DNA of 64,000 bases from Mycobacterium parmense (GTDB lineage: Bacteria; Actinomycetota; Actinomycetes; Mycobacteriales; Mycobacteriaceae): NCBI RefSeq assembly GCF_010730575.1, contig NZ_AP022614.1, positions 1,054,001 to 1,118,000 on the forward strand, in the 5' to 3' direction. The stretch's first letter is position 1; every line of letters begins with the position of its first letter. The translations under genes were made by a program, and so were the position numbers. The notes beneath the pieces were generated by a model, which searched no databases, had not been told where the DNA came from, and was given only the letters and a program-made list of their open reading frames with translations. Below, one piece after another: positions 43,657 to 52,189 of the stretch.

Positions 43657-44607
43657 GTGGTCCCCACTTCCGGAAGGGCGGCGTTAATCACTGGCGCGAA
43701 CACCGGCTTGGGAAAGGATCTGGCCCGGCGGTTGGCGGTGCAGGACAGCTTCGACAGGATCTACTTGGCATGCCGCAACGAAGTGAAGGGGCTGGCGGCC
43801 AGGAATGATCTGCAGACGATTACCGGCAAGGACATCTTCGAGGTCATCGTCATGGACATGTCTGACCTGGAATCGGTCCGCTCGGCGATCCCGGCAATCG
43901 ACCGACCGTTGGCCGCCCTGGTGATGAATGCGGGGGGGACCGGCGGGCCCAGGCCGACGGCGCTGACACGGGACGGTGTCACGCAGATCTTCGCCTCAAA
44001 CGTCTTGGGTCACGTCGTGTTGCTGGAGGAGTTGGTTGCCGCCGAAAGGCTCGAGGGTGTCGCCGTGCTCACCGGCAGCGAAGCCGCCCGTGGTGTTCCC
44101 AAGCTGCGTATCCCGCGGCCCAAGTTTGCGACGCATTCTGTCGAGGAGTTCGTGTCGGTGATTGACGGCTCGTTCTTCGGCGACCGAAAGGCCAGCGCGA
44201 TGCTGGCCTACGCGCAGGTCAAGTATCTCGGCGCACTGTGGATCGCGGCGCTGGCCCGCAAACAACCCGAGCGTCGTTTTATCACGATGAGCCCCGGCAA
44301 TACCTCAGGCACCGAGGCCTTGCGTGACCTGCCGACGCCCATGCGGATCTTTTTTCAGCATGTGTTGATGCCCTACTTGGCGCCGGCGTTGGGGATTGGG
44401 CACGGCCTCGAAGACGGCTCGGCTCGCCTGGCGGAGGCGGTGACCAATCCGTCTCTGCGCAGCGGCGTGTTCTACGCCAGTGCCGAGAAGGCTCTCACCG
44501 GGCCAGTGCTCGACCAATCCGAGATCCTTGCGGACTTCGCCGATCCGACGATCCAAGACCACGCCGACGAAGCGATCCACCGGTTCGTTATGTCTTCGAT
44601 CGGCTAG
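43657..44607 (+). CDS. SDR-family oxidoreductase (light-dependent-protochlorophyllide-reductase-like group)
   Basis: 316-aa SDR: AALITGANTGLGKDLARRL, ACRNEVKGLAAR, LVMNAGGTG and the Tyr-x3-Lys pair in AYAQVKYLGAL. The long C-terminal part (GVFYASAEKALTGPV) is typical of retinol-dehydrogenase/POR-like SDRs. GTG at 43657 is chosen because AGGAGG lies five bases upstream; an upstream GTG at 43627 lacks this. Downstream of a TGTAC-N6-GTACA palindrome. A nitroreductase-like gene follows. Confidence 0.87.
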   Translation: MVPTSGRAALITGANTGLGKDLARRLAVQDSFDRIYLACRNEVKGLAARNDLQTITGKDIFEVIVMDMSDLESVRSAIPAIDRPLAALVMNAGGTGGPRPTALTRDGVTQIFASNVLGHVVLLEELVAAERLEGVAVLTGSEAARGVPKLRIPRPKFATHSVEEFVSVIDGSFFGDRKASAMLAYAQVKYLGALWIAALARKQPERRFITMSPGNTSGTEALRDLPTPMRIFFQHVLMPYLAPALGIGHGLEDGSARLAEAVTNPSLRSGVFYASAEKALTGPVLDQSEILADFADPTIQDHADEAIHRFVMSSIG

Positions 44608-44684
44608 CGTGCGCACCTGCCGCCGCCCTCAAGGAGAATGGGGAAATTCATGGGCCACATGTCCTTTGCGATTGGCGCACCGCA

Positions 44685-45410
44685 ATGACCAATGCAGACC
44701 TGCACTTCTATTTTGATCCGGTCTGCCCGTTCGCGTGGATAACCAGCAAGTGGGTGCGCATGGTGGCCGCGCAACGCGACTACCGCGTCGACTGGCGGTT
44801 TATTTCGCTACGGATCCTCAATGCCGGCATCGACTACGACACGCACTTCCCCGCGGGCTACGAAGACGGGCACACCGCCGGGCTGAAACTTCTGCGGGTT
44901 GCGGCCAGGATTCGCGCTGAGTATGGCCGCGCAGTTATCGGGCCGTTCTACGAGGCCATCGGCCGCAGAACCTTCGACACCGGGCCCGGCGATCGCCCAA
45001 TCGTCGCCGCAGCTCCCGGTTCGAGTGCCTTCCTGGAGCCGATCCTTCAGGACATGGGCTTGCCCACTGACCTATCAGACGCATTGGGGGATAGCGCGTT
45101 TGATACCGAACTGCGCGCGGAAACCGAGGAGGCCCTGGCGTTGACGGGACGAGACGTCGGCACTCCCATCCTGCACTTCCGCCCACCCGGGGGCGTCGCG
45201 TTCTTCGGGCCGGTCATCAGTCGGCTGCCTGGCGACGAGGAGGCGGGCTTGCTGTGGGACCACGTCGTGGGGCTAGCCAGCTTCCCCGGATTCGCCGAAC
45301 TCAAGCGCAGCCTGCGCGAACGACCCCAACTGGCCGGTTTTGACGTGCCGGCCGAATCGGTAGGCGTGCAGGAGGACTGGCACGGGGGCAGCCGGCGGAT
45401 CAAAAAATAG
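44685..45410 (+). CDS. DsbA-fold mycothiol-dependent nitroreductase-like protein (Rv2466c-like)
   Basis: 241-aa thioredoxin/DsbA-fold protein. The active-site loop is FYFDPVCPFAWITSKWV with a single Cys, as in the mycothiol-dependent reductase Rv2466c (CPWC there). GTPILHFRPPGGVAFFGPVISRLP gives the cis-Pro region. Such enzymes reduce nitro-compounds or handle thiol adducts with mycothiol. Loss of the second Cys suggests a monothiol mechanism. It follows the SDR by 77 bases in the same direction. Confidence 0.83.
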   Translation: MTNADLHFYFDPVCPFAWITSKWVRMVAAQRDYRVDWRFISLRILNAGIDYDTHFPAGYEDGHTAGLKLLRVAARIRAEYGRAVIGPFYEAIGRRTFDTGPGDRPIVAAAPGSSAFLEPILQDMGLPTDLSDALGDSAFDTELRAETEEALALTGRDVGTPILHFRPPGGVAFFGPVISRLPGDEEAGLLWDHVVGLASFPGFAELKRSLRERPQLAGFDVPAESVGVQEDWHGGSRRIKK

Positions 45411-45435
45411 CTCTGCGGCGCTGGCCCGAGACGCG

Positions 45436-45699
45436 TCAGCGTCGGAGCTCGATCCACCCGTCGAGCGCGGCACGGTCCATCGAGAACGGCATGCGATCAG
45501 CCGGCCGAGGCCTTGCAAGATGAGGCATCACATTGCGCCACAGGTACGACGAGGTCGGGTTGTCGAACTGGAACACAATCGCGTCGCCGTCGCCCTCGTC
45601 GATGTAGGCCATTTTGCTGCCGTGAATTTCTCGATACTTCGATTTAACGAACGGTGTTGTCCCGAAAATGATTTCGTCGCTCTCCGGTTCGTGATGCAT
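45436..45699 (-). pseudogene. Truncated haloalkane dehalogenase (inverted partial copy)
   Basis: The first 60 codons match the intact dehalogenase at 49148-50068 almost exactly ([44 protein letters not shown]). Then a one-base insertion shifts the frame, and about 45 bases later similarity ends. The HGNP oxyanion motif is FDNP here. The nucleophile Asp, acid and His are all missing. Orientation is opposite to the intact copy, together with the shared TetR promoter region. Confidence 0.85.
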
Positions 45700-45738
45700 C
45701 GGTCCGAATCCGCCTGCGTAGGACAGCGGACTGTTGAC

Positions 45739-45748
45739 TGACCGGTCA
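45739..45748. promoter_or_regulatory. TGACCGGTCA palindrome (copied TetR/dehalogenase operator)
   Basis: Perfect 10-base palindrome within the duplicated divergent promoter, identical to 49099-49108. It now lies between a dead dehalogenase fragment and the chimeric lipoprotein gene. Confidence 0.6.
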
Positions 45749-45769
45749 ACTAGCGGTAGCGTCGGCCGC

Positions 45770-46141
45770 GTGCCAAAGTCGTCGGACACCCGCGAGCGCC
45801 TGGTGTCGGCGGCGGCCTCACGCGCAGGTGCTGGCTTGTTCGTCTTAATCGTCGTTGGATGCGGTGCAATTGCCGGTGGCGGGTCGCAAAGCGGGGCGCC
45901 CAGACCTACCACGGTGACCGCATTGTCCAGCGAAACACCATCGTCCCCAAACGATCCCGGCGACCCTGCCGGAGGCGGAGCCTTGCCAGTACATCCAATT
46001 ATGGGATGCTATATCGGCCTCAACTGTGGGTGCATTCGTGGCTTCACATGTCCTGGCACTATCCCGCACCACCACCATCCCGCTCCCACAAATGACCAAC
46101 CGCACGGTGCTCCTGGCGGCGCCCCCGGCGGTGGGGGCTGA
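45770..46141 (+). CDS. Chimeric Cys-rich lipoprotein with TetR-derived N-terminus
   Basis: The first 16 codons ([16 protein letters not shown]) equal the start of the TetR gene at 48469-49077. At SRA the sequence switches to a lipoprotein: hydrophobic [10 protein letters not shown] with lipobox, Ser/Pro linker, and the core [20 protein letters not shown] shared with 43026-43388, then a His/Gly/Pro tail. The fusion supplies start codon, promoter and operator from the tetR copy. The frame is open for 123 codons. Whether the new N-terminus allows export is unclear. Confidence 0.6.
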   Translation: MPKSSDTRERLVSAAASRAGAGLFVLIVVGCGAIAGGGSQSGAPRPTTVTALSSETPSSPNDPGDPAGGGALPVHPIMGCYIGLNCGCIRGFTCPGTIPHHHHPAPTNDQPHGAPGGAPGGGG

Positions 46142-46166
46142 CGCTGGCCGCTGAGGTCAGCAGGCG

Positions 46167-46274
46167 CTAGTGTCGTGAGTCATTAATTCGGCTGTTCTTA
46201 TTAGAATGGGGTGATGCCGTCGCCGCGTGCCCATCAGCAACTACTGCCGACGAATTAATGACTCAGGACACTAG
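46167..46274. mobile_element. 108-base MITE-like element with 24-base terminal inverted repeats
   Basis: Left end begins CTAGTGTCGTGAGTCATTAA. The right end is its inverse complement with one mismatch (G/C at position 9) over 24 bases. TA dinucleotides inside CTAG at both ends fit TA target use, as in IS630/Tc1-type elements. The 50-base centre has a short frame MPSPRAHQQLLP, perhaps the start of the parent transposase. Non-autonomous. Confidence 0.75.
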
Positions 46275-46406
46275 GTCCGCACCGCCACCGTCGACAGCAG
46301 ATCGGCGAGCCGGTCCGGCCGGACGTTGGCGGAGTACTACGACGCCGATGATGTTTACTGCTTGAGTAATTGGACTGGCAGAGAAGCCCCGGATGACCTT
46401 CTCGCT

Positions 46407-47069
46407 CTAGGGGACCCGAAGGATGGTGGTAGCGGACCGCTTGACCGCGGCGGTTCGGATTTCGGCCACCTCTGCGTACGCCTGGTTTGTCACTAGGTCG
46501 AACAGCGCCTCTTTGGAGGGATAGTTCCCCAGGAAAACTAGATCAGGTAGGAAATCGTCGTCGTAGGCCAGGTCAGGTAGGAACCGAGGGAAAACGTAGC
46601 GGCCTGCGACAGCTTTGACCATAGGCGCTGCTGCCGCAAGGTATTCGTCGTACCGCTGCCGTCCGCCCTCGTGGAACCACAGAATATTCAGTACGACGAC
46701 ACCGCTGTCGAGCAATGCTGCACCGCTGTCAGCCGGCTCAATGGCACAACGCGTGAGCACCGCCCGGTGGACAGCGTCGGTGCGTAGATGCGCGATACGC
46801 CGATAGCGTTCACTGCGCCACATCTCGTCGAACGCCGTTGCGGACGGGTACCGGACGAATCCCACCAAGTCGGGATCAAAATCACCCTCAAGCGATTCCT
46901 CCACTTGCAGAAACGGGGTCGACAGTTCGGCGCCAACCTCGGCCAACATGGGAAGGACAGCCGCGCCGTATTGTCCGTAAAGTTCCATTCCGCCAGGCCT
47001 AAACCACAGCGCATTCAGCATTGCGACAGGGCCGCCCGATCCGCAGCTCGCAGTCGGTGTTTCGCTCAT
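46407..47069 (-). CDS. Tandem DUF1330/EthD-like protein
   Basis: 220-aa protein made of two related halves of about 100 residues: ALWFRPGGMELYGQYGAAVLP / ILWFHEGGRQRYDEYLAAAAP and DLVGFVRYPSATAFDEM / DLVFLGNYPSKEALFDL. Each is a ferredoxin-like alpha-beta barrel of the DUF1330/EthD kind, so one chain can mimic a dimer. Its start overlaps the stop of the subfamily-III dehalogenase by four bases, indicating coupled expression. It may bind or process a dehalogenase-related product; that is inference. Confidence 0.78.
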   Translation of the reverse strand: MSETPTASCGSGGPVAMLNALWFRPGGMELYGQYGAAVLPMLAEVGAELSTPFLQVEESLEGDFDPDLVGFVRYPSATAFDEMWRSERYRRIAHLRTDAVHRAVLTRCAIEPADSGAALLDSGVVVLNILWFHEGGRQRYDEYLAAAAPMVKAVAGRYVFPRFLPDLAYDDDFLPDLVFLGNYPSKEALFDLVTNQAYAEVAEIRTAAVKRSATTILRVP

Positions 47070-47950
47070 CTGTCTTTCTCTCCCTCGTCGTCGGCTCCTC
47101 CGAAGCGCTGGATGATCGCTTCCGCGATGGCGTCAGGTGCGTCCTCCTGAATGAAGTGGTTCGCCTGCGGGAGGCGGATCAATACGTTGTCGGGGAAGGC
47201 GCCTTGTAGCCGGCTGAGCACCGCAGCGAGCCCGAACGCAGGGTCTTTCATGCCCCAGACAAACAAGGCGGATTTGGAGCCGAGTCGGCTGGGTACGTCG
47301 CGGGCCAGCCGTTCGAGCAGTGGGCGGGCTGCGCGGATCTCCCTGGGGAACTCGGCGATGCCGCGCCGTGCGGCCGGTGATGGTTGGACATCGCGATAGT
47401 GCTGCATGACGGCATCGGTTGGTTTCTGGGAAACCGCGAAGGGAAGAAATTCGACAAAGAGGTTGCGGTGCAAGACAAGATACTGCATGGGCCAGGAGCT
47501 CATCACGATGCTGAAGAGCTTGAGTCGCCACCCGTCCGAGGGCCAAAACCAGGTGTTGCCCAGCACCACGCCTCGGACGGTTGCGTGACGCTCCGTGGCG
47601 ATGGCCATGCTGACCGGGCCACCCCAGTCCTGCCCCATGGTGATGAACCCGTCGAGGTTGAGATGGTCCAGCCATTCCCCGACCGCGGCGACGTGTTCCT
47701 CGACGGTATAGCCGAAATCACTGGGGTGCTCCGAGAGCCCGAATCCCAGATAATCGACAGCGATGCAACGGAACTCGCCGCGAAGTCGCGTGATGATGTT
47801 GCGGTACAGGAAGCTCCACGTCGGATTTCCATGAAAGAATATGATCGGGGTTCCGTGGCCCTCGTCGATGTAGTGCATTCGTCCGTAGCGGCCGTCGAAC
47901 CATCGCGATTCGAACGGATATAGACTTCGGTCCACGGTGAACTCATGCAT
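47066..47950 (-). CDS. Haloalkane dehalogenase, subfamily III-like (DmbC-type)
   Basis: 294-aa alpha/beta hydrolase with haloalkane dehalogenase residues: HGNPTW with halide-binding Asn42, nucleophile Asp108 and Trp109 in GQDWGG, catalytic acid Asp236 (VWGMKDPAF) and His265 (NHFIQED). GNTWFWPSDG, VQPSPAARRGIAEFP and the acid after strand 7 resemble DmbC/Rv1833c. It would hydrolyse carbon-halogen bonds in haloalkanes; native substrates of these mycobacterial enzymes are unknown. Third gene of a probable operon tetR-membrane protein-dehalogenase-DUF1330. Confidence 0.88.
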   Translation of the reverse strand: MHEFTVDRSLYPFESRWFDGRYGRMHYIDEGHGTPIIFFHGNPTWSFLYRNIITRLRGEFRCIAVDYLGFGLSEHPSDFGYTVEEHVAAVGEWLDHLNLDGFITMGQDWGGPVSMAIATERHATVRGVVLGNTWFWPSDGWRLKLFSIVMSSWPMQYLVLHRNLFVEFLPFAVSQKPTDAVMQHYRDVQPSPAARRGIAEFPREIRAARPLLERLARDVPSRLGSKSALFVWGMKDPAFGLAAVLSRLQGAFPDNVLIRLPQANHFIQEDAPDAIAEAIIQRFGGADDEGEKDR

Positions 47951-47984
47951 CGGGATAGGCTGACCTTTCTATAGAATTGGTTTC

Positions 47985-48434
47985 TCAGAAGGATTTTCGG
48001 ACTCGCAGCGCCAGGCCCCCGGCTGTCGCAAAGACGACGGCCGATAAGATGTCCAGGAGTACGACCACCCAGGAGAAGGCGGACACGTGGCGGTCTGGTG
48101 GCGCATCGATAAAGCTGTCGCTCAACGGGCCAAACCAGGCGGGGAGCACGTGCTGGAGAATGAAGCCAGCGGCGTTGACGCTGCCGACCACTACCGCGGC
48201 CAGCGGCGCCCAGCGACTTCGTGTCGCGACCAGGACCACAGCAAACACGACCAGTAGGGTCTGAACTGTCCCGATCGCGATAATTGGAAGCGGTTCAAAG
48301 TCGAGCCCGCGGCGCAGGTGATCGACTCCGTGGACGAAATACACCGTCACAAACACCGCGGCGGTCAGCCGCAACATCGAAGCCACCTTCGGGGCGGATC
48401 CGAGCTCTGACAACACTGGTGTCGTTTTAGTCAT
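47985..48434 (-). CDS. Four-helix membrane protein
   Basis: 149-aa protein with four hydrophobic segments (LRLTAAVFVTVYFV, IAIGTVQTLLVVFAVVLVA, APLAAVVVGSVNAAGFIL, FSWVVVLLDILSAVVFATAGGLAL) and a HGVDHLRRG loop. No family name is certain. ATG at 48432-48434. It lies between the TetR and dehalogenase genes with 34-base gaps on both sides, so it shares their transcript. It could assist uptake or efflux of a halogenated substrate or halide; that is inference. Confidence 0.75.
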   Translation of the reverse strand: MTKTTPVLSELGSAPKVASMLRLTAAVFVTVYFVHGVDHLRRGLDFEPLPIIAIGTVQTLLVVFAVVLVATRSRWAPLAAVVVGSVNAAGFILQHVLPAWFGPLSDSFIDAPPDRHVSAFSWVVVLLDILSAVVFATAGGLALRVRKSF

Positions 48435-48468
48435 GCCAGCCCGGATCTGCGACTTCGGCAGGGGCGCC

Positions 48469-49077
48469 TCATGAGGAAAGTCCGCCCTCGGAGAGGTAGG
48501 CGGCCACAAAGTCGTGCAGCGCGGCCGGGATACCAGCAACACCAGCATCGTTGAGTTTGGCGAGCAAGGTCACGCCTTGGTATTGGGCGAGCAAGTGGTG
48601 GGCCAACTGATCGGGATCGACGCCTTCTCGAAGAGCCCCCCGCGCGGCGGCCTCACGGCACAGCAGCGCCAAGCCCTCTTCCATTGCCGCGAAACACTGC
48701 GCGATATGCGCACGCACAGCGTCGTCTGTGGTCGACAACTCGGCCGCCAGGTTGCCGAACGGGCAACCTACGGCCCGACCGAATTGCGATTCGAAATCGG
48801 CCTGAATGGCTCCGATCATGTCGGGAATCGCACGCAGGCGCCGAACGGGGTCGTCGTCCACAAAGTCGGCCAGCCGTACCGCATAAGTGACGGCGTGCAG
48901 GTCGATGACCGCGTTGGCAAGGTCACATTTCGACGAGAAGTAATAGTAAAAGCTGCCCTTGCGGGCATCGGCGGCCGCGCATATCTCATCCACCCCGACA
49001 GCCTGATAACTGCGCTCCAGAAACAACCGGGCCGCCGCCGACACAAGGCGCTCGCGGGTGTCCGACGACTTTGGCAC
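48469..49077 (-). CDS. TetR-family repressor of the dehalogenase divergon
   Basis: 202-aa TetR protein: [37 protein letters not shown] and a C-terminal domain with [14 protein letters not shown], shared with the other two TetRs of this region. GTG at 49077 starts just before the first helix; a TTG 12 codons upstream is possible. The divergent dehalogenase starts 70 bases away, with the palindrome TGACCGGTCA between. It heads the minus-strand operon and likely represses both directions. Confidence 0.88.
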   Translation of the reverse strand: MPKSSDTRERLVSAAARLFLERSYQAVGVDEICAAADARKGSFYYYFSSKCDLANAVIDLHAVTYAVRLADFVDDDPVRRLRAIPDMIGAIQADFESQFGRAVGCPFGNLAAELSTTDDAVRAHIAQCFAAMEEGLALLCREAAARGALREGVDPDQLAHHLLAQYQGVTLLAKLNDAGVAGIPAALHDFVAAYLSEGGLSS

Positions 49078-49098
49078 GCGGCCGACGCTACCGCTAGT

Positions 49099-49108
49099 TG
49101 ACCGGTCA
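49099..49108. promoter_or_regulatory. TGACCGGTCA palindrome in the TetR/dehalogenase promoter
   Basis: Perfect 10-base palindrome inside TTGAC-N6-GTCAA, 21 bases from the TetR start and 39 bases from the dehalogenase start. An identical copy exists at 45739-45748 in the duplicated segment. Confidence 0.65.
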
Positions 49109-49147
49109 GTCAACAGTCCGCTATCCTACGCGGGCGGATTCGGACCG

Positions 49148-50068
49148 ATGCATCAAGAACCGGAGAGGGACGAAATCATTTTCGGAACAACACCTTTCGG
49201 TAAATTGACGTATCGTGAAATTCACGGCAGCAAAATGGCCTACATCGACGAGGGCGACGGCGACGCGATTGTGTTCCAGCACGGCAACCCGACGTCGTCG
49301 TACCTGTGGCGCAATGTGATGCCTCATCTGCAAGGCCTCGGCCGGCTGATCGCGTGCGATCTGATCGGAATGGGGCATTCGGACAAGCTCAGCCCATCCG
49401 GACCTGACCGCTATCATTACGCCGAGCACCGCGACTACCTATTCGCGCTTTGGGAGGCGCTCGACCTCGGCGACAACGTGATCCTGGTGATTCATGACTG
49501 GGGCTCGGTGCTTGGCTTCGACTGGGCCAACCAGCACCGTGACCGCGTGCAGGGCATCGCCTACATGGAAGCCATCGTCGCCCCGCTGCGGCCGTCGGAT
49601 TTCACCGCCGACGCGCCGGCCTTCGACATCTTCTCCGCGGCGGGTGAGCAGATGATGCTGGAACAGAACCTCTTCGTCGAAGCGATGCTGCCCGCCCAGA
49701 TCCTGCGTGATCTCACCGACGAGGAGATGACGCACTACCGGCGGCCTTTCCTGAACGCCGGTGAAGACCGGCGCCCCACGTTGTCGTGGCCGCGCGACAT
49801 TCCGATTGGGGATCGGCCCGCTGACGTCGTCGCGGTCGTGAACGACTACGCCACCTGGCTCGCAGCCAGCGATGTTCCGAAGTTGTTCGTCAACGCCGAA
49901 CCGGGCACCATCCTTAACCGACGCCCACGTGAGCTCGTCCGCCGCTGGCCCAACCAAACCGAAATCACCGTTCCAGGAATGCATTTCCTTCAAGAGGACA
50001 GTCCCGACCAGATCGGCACCGCAGTCGCTGATTTCGTGCGGCAACTGCGTCCCACGTCGCACGGCTAA
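49148..50068 (+). CDS. Haloalkane dehalogenase, subfamily II-like (LinB/DmbA-type)
   Basis: 306-aa enzyme closely resembling LinB and Dmb[13 protein letters not shown] carries halide-binding Asn47. Nucleophile Asp117 and Trp118 lie in [11 protein letters not shown], the acid is Glu141 (YMEAIV, after strand 6 as in subfamily II), and the base is His279 (GMHFLQED). [15 protein letters not shown] and [11 protein letters not shown] are near-invariant family segments. ATG at 49148 fits the known length. Hydrolysis of broad-range haloalkanes is expected. Divergent from a TetR gene and convergent with the subfamily-I enzyme. Confidence 0.92.
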   Translation: MHQEPERDEIIFGTTPFGKLTYREIHGSKMAYIDEGDGDAIVFQHGNPTSSYLWRNVMPHLQGLGRLIACDLIGMGHSDKLSPSGPDRYHYAEHRDYLFALWEALDLGDNVILVIHDWGSVLGFDWANQHRDRVQGIAYMEAIVAPLRPSDFTADAPAFDIFSAAGEQMMLEQNLFVEAMLPAQILRDLTDEEMTHYRRPFLNAGEDRRPTLSWPRDIPIGDRPADVVAVVNDYATWLAASDVPKLFVNAEPGTILNRRPRELVRRWPNQTEITVPGMHFLQEDSPDQIGTAVADFVRQLRPTSHG

Positions 50069-50101
50069 AACACAAAGGCATCGCGAGCTTATTCGAACCA
50101 G

Positions 50102-51028
50102 TCAGGCGCACTGGGTCGATTGGGGAGTGGACTCGACGAACCGGGTCACGGCGGCGGCGAGTTCAACACCCTTGTCTTCTTGAAGGAAGTGTCCAGCGTT
50201 TGTGATGGTCACCGGGGGATGCCCTGCGGCACCGGGGATTTCCGCGCGGAACACCGCATCGGCGCCTCGGGTGATGGGGTCTGAGTCGGAGAAGGCGCAG
50301 AGAAACGGCCGATTGAACTGGCGCAACGAGTCCCAGGCGGCCCGGTTTGCCGCGGAGGCGGGATCTTCGGGGGCGATCGGAACCAGCAAGGGGAATTGTC
50401 GGGCACCCGCCTTGAAGGATTCGTCGGGAAACGGGGCGTCGTAGGCGGCGATGACCTCGGTGCTCAGGTCGGACACGCAGGCGCCGTTGACGATCCGGCC
50501 GGCATTGAACACGGGTGTCTCCTGGCTATACCGTTGCCAGGCCAGGAATGCCTTTCCCGGGTGTGTGTCGCCAGTCGGCAGAAACGTGTTCGCAGCGACA
50601 ACCCGGGCGAAGCGCTCGGGGTGTTCACCAACCAGGCGCAGGCCAATGAGTCCGCCCCAGTCCTGGCACACCAGGGTGATCGCATCAAGGCCGATCGCCT
50701 CAACGGCCGCCCATGTCCAGTCCACATGCGCCTGGTAGGTGTAGTCGTCGCGACTGGCAGGCTTGTCGCTGCGCCCGAAACCAACCAGATCGATGGCAAC
50801 CGCCCGTAACCCCGCATCGGCGAGCACTGGGATCATCCGACGGTATAGGTAGGACCACGATGGTTCGCCGTGTAGCAACAGAATCACCTCACCGTCGCGT
50901 GGGCCCTCATCGAGGTAGTGCACACGCAGCATGCTTCCGTCGGTGGCAGCTACCTCCACGTAACGCGGTTGGAATCCGTAGTCGGGCAACGCGTTGAATC
51001 GCTCATCGGGGGTTCGCAGGATCTGCAC
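50102..51028 (-). CDS. Haloalkane dehalogenase, subfamily I-like (DhlA/DmbB-type)
   Basis: 308-aa enzyme of the DhlA/DmbB (Rv2296) group. HGEPSWSYLYR has Glu55 in place of the Asn of other subfamilies. Nucleophile Asp123 and Trp124 lie in CQDWGGLIGL, the acid is Asp250 (FSDSDPIT) and the base His280 (AGHFLQED). The length and long cap region (LAWQRYSQETPVFNAGRIVNGA) fit. It converges with the subfamily-II gene, with 33 bases between stops. A TetR gene lies 409 bases upstream on the same strand. Confidence 0.9.
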   Translation of the reverse strand: MQILRTPDERFNALPDYGFQPRYVEVAATDGSMLRVHYLDEGPRDGEVILLLHGEPSWSYLYRRMIPVLADAGLRAVAIDLVGFGRSDKPASRDDYTYQAHVDWTWAAVEAIGLDAITLVCQDWGGLIGLRLVGEHPERFARVVAANTFLPTGDTHPGKAFLAWQRYSQETPVFNAGRIVNGACVSDLSTEVIAAYDAPFPDESFKAGARQFPLLVPIAPEDPASAANRAAWDSLRQFNRPFLCAFSDSDPITRGADAVFRAEIPGAAGHPPVTITNAGHFLQEDKGVELAAAVTRFVESTPQSTQCA

Positions 51029-51437
51029 GGTCGGCTCCTTTTCGCCGTCGTCCTCGGCTGTTGAGCGCGATGGGCCGGGCTCACAACGAGGTCAAATCCG
51101 AGGCAGCTGCGTTTTCGCAGCAGCCGTCATGTCCAGTCAGCAGTTTCACGAACATGAGGTCGACGCACCTTGTTTCAAAACGTCAACATTCGCCGCCACG
51201 TGCTGATGTGGCGAAAGGGGCCCGCGAACAGCTGACGCGGCCGGACGCCACTTCGGCCGCCTAAACCCGTTATCTCGCATGCCTGCCACGGGTTGCTCAG
51301 TCGTTGCTTCCAATCTCCCGTGCACCACACCCAGACTGTACCGCACGGTATAACGTCATCAAGAAGCTCTTCCTTGACTGGGTAGGTTTAACACCTCGCT
51401 AACAGAACCTGCACCGGGCGCCATGTTCCTTGAGCGG
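51029..51437. other. 409-base upstream region of the subfamily-I dehalogenase
   Basis: No gene. Contains an inverted repeat TACCG-CA-CGGTA (51339-51350) in AT-richer sequence, and a CTGCG-TTTT-CGCAG hairpin near 51107-51120. The first could be an operator for the upstream TetR or the dehalogenase promoter. Confidence 0.45.
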
Positions 51438-52094
51438 TTAGCGTGCCCGCGGCTTTCGCGTGGTGGCTTTACGTTCCCATTGATGCAGCTGCACCACGGC
51501 GCTGAAGAGCGTGTCCTGCAAGGGAGCGACATCGCCGCGGACCCGGGCGAGCAACATACCGCCCTGCAACGCGGCGATCACCGCGGTCGCAAGTCGGGCA
51601 GGGTCAGCCTCGGCGACCAGGCCACCGCGGTCCTGGATCCTCTGCAGCCCCCTCGCCAACGCGGCTTCCCACCGGCGAAATGCGGCATCAAGTAGCGGCG
51701 CAAAGGCTTTGTCGTTCTTCAGTTCTGAGGCCATCGTCCCTAGGGGACAAGCAAATGGACCTCCCGGCGCGCTGTGTATAGCCAGTACGCCTTCGACCCA
51801 ACCATCGATTCCCTCCCACGAGTCGATGTGTTCCAACGTGGGCTGCTGGGCGAGAACCAACTCCAATTGCCTCTCGATCACCGCTGCAACCAGGTCGGCT
51901 TTGCTATCGAAGTAGTGGTACAGCTGAGACTTACCTGCACCGGCGGCGGCCAACACATCATCGAGGGTGGTCAGCCCGACACCGCGCTGATACATCAGCA
52001 TGGCCGCAGCGTCGATGATTGCGGCACGGCTGCGCCTGCCCCGTTCCGTTACCGGCAGGGGGCGTGCCGTCGAGGAGCGCGCCGACACAGACAC
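51438..52094 (-). CDS. TetR-family repressor
   Basis: 218-aa TetR regulator. HTH is AAMLMYQRGVGLTTLDDVLAAAGAGKSQLYHYFDSK, C-terminal domain has FACPLGTMASELKND, the same subgroup as the TetRs at 36401 and 48469. GTG at 52094 is one of three nearby GTG choices. It precedes the subfamily-I dehalogenase on the same strand and is a plausible regulator of it. AT-rich symmetric sequence ACTC-TATAT-GAGT lies just upstream. Confidence 0.84.
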   Translation of the reverse strand: MSVSARSSTARPLPVTERGRRSRAAIIDAAAMLMYQRGVGLTTLDDVLAAAGAGKSQLYHYFDSKADLVAAVIERQLELVLAQQPTLEHIDSWEGIDGWVEGVLAIHSAPGGPFACPLGTMASELKNDKAFAPLLDAAFRRWEAALARGLQRIQDRGGLVAEADPARLATAVIAALQGGMLLARVRGDVAPLQDTLFSAVVQLHQWERKATTRKPRAR

Positions 52095-52189
52095 AATTCC
52101 CACTCTATATGAGTTGCGAATCAGCGCAGCGGCGCCGCCGCCACTGACCGGAGAAGTCACAAACGGGCTTCCAACCAATATCTTGTGCG

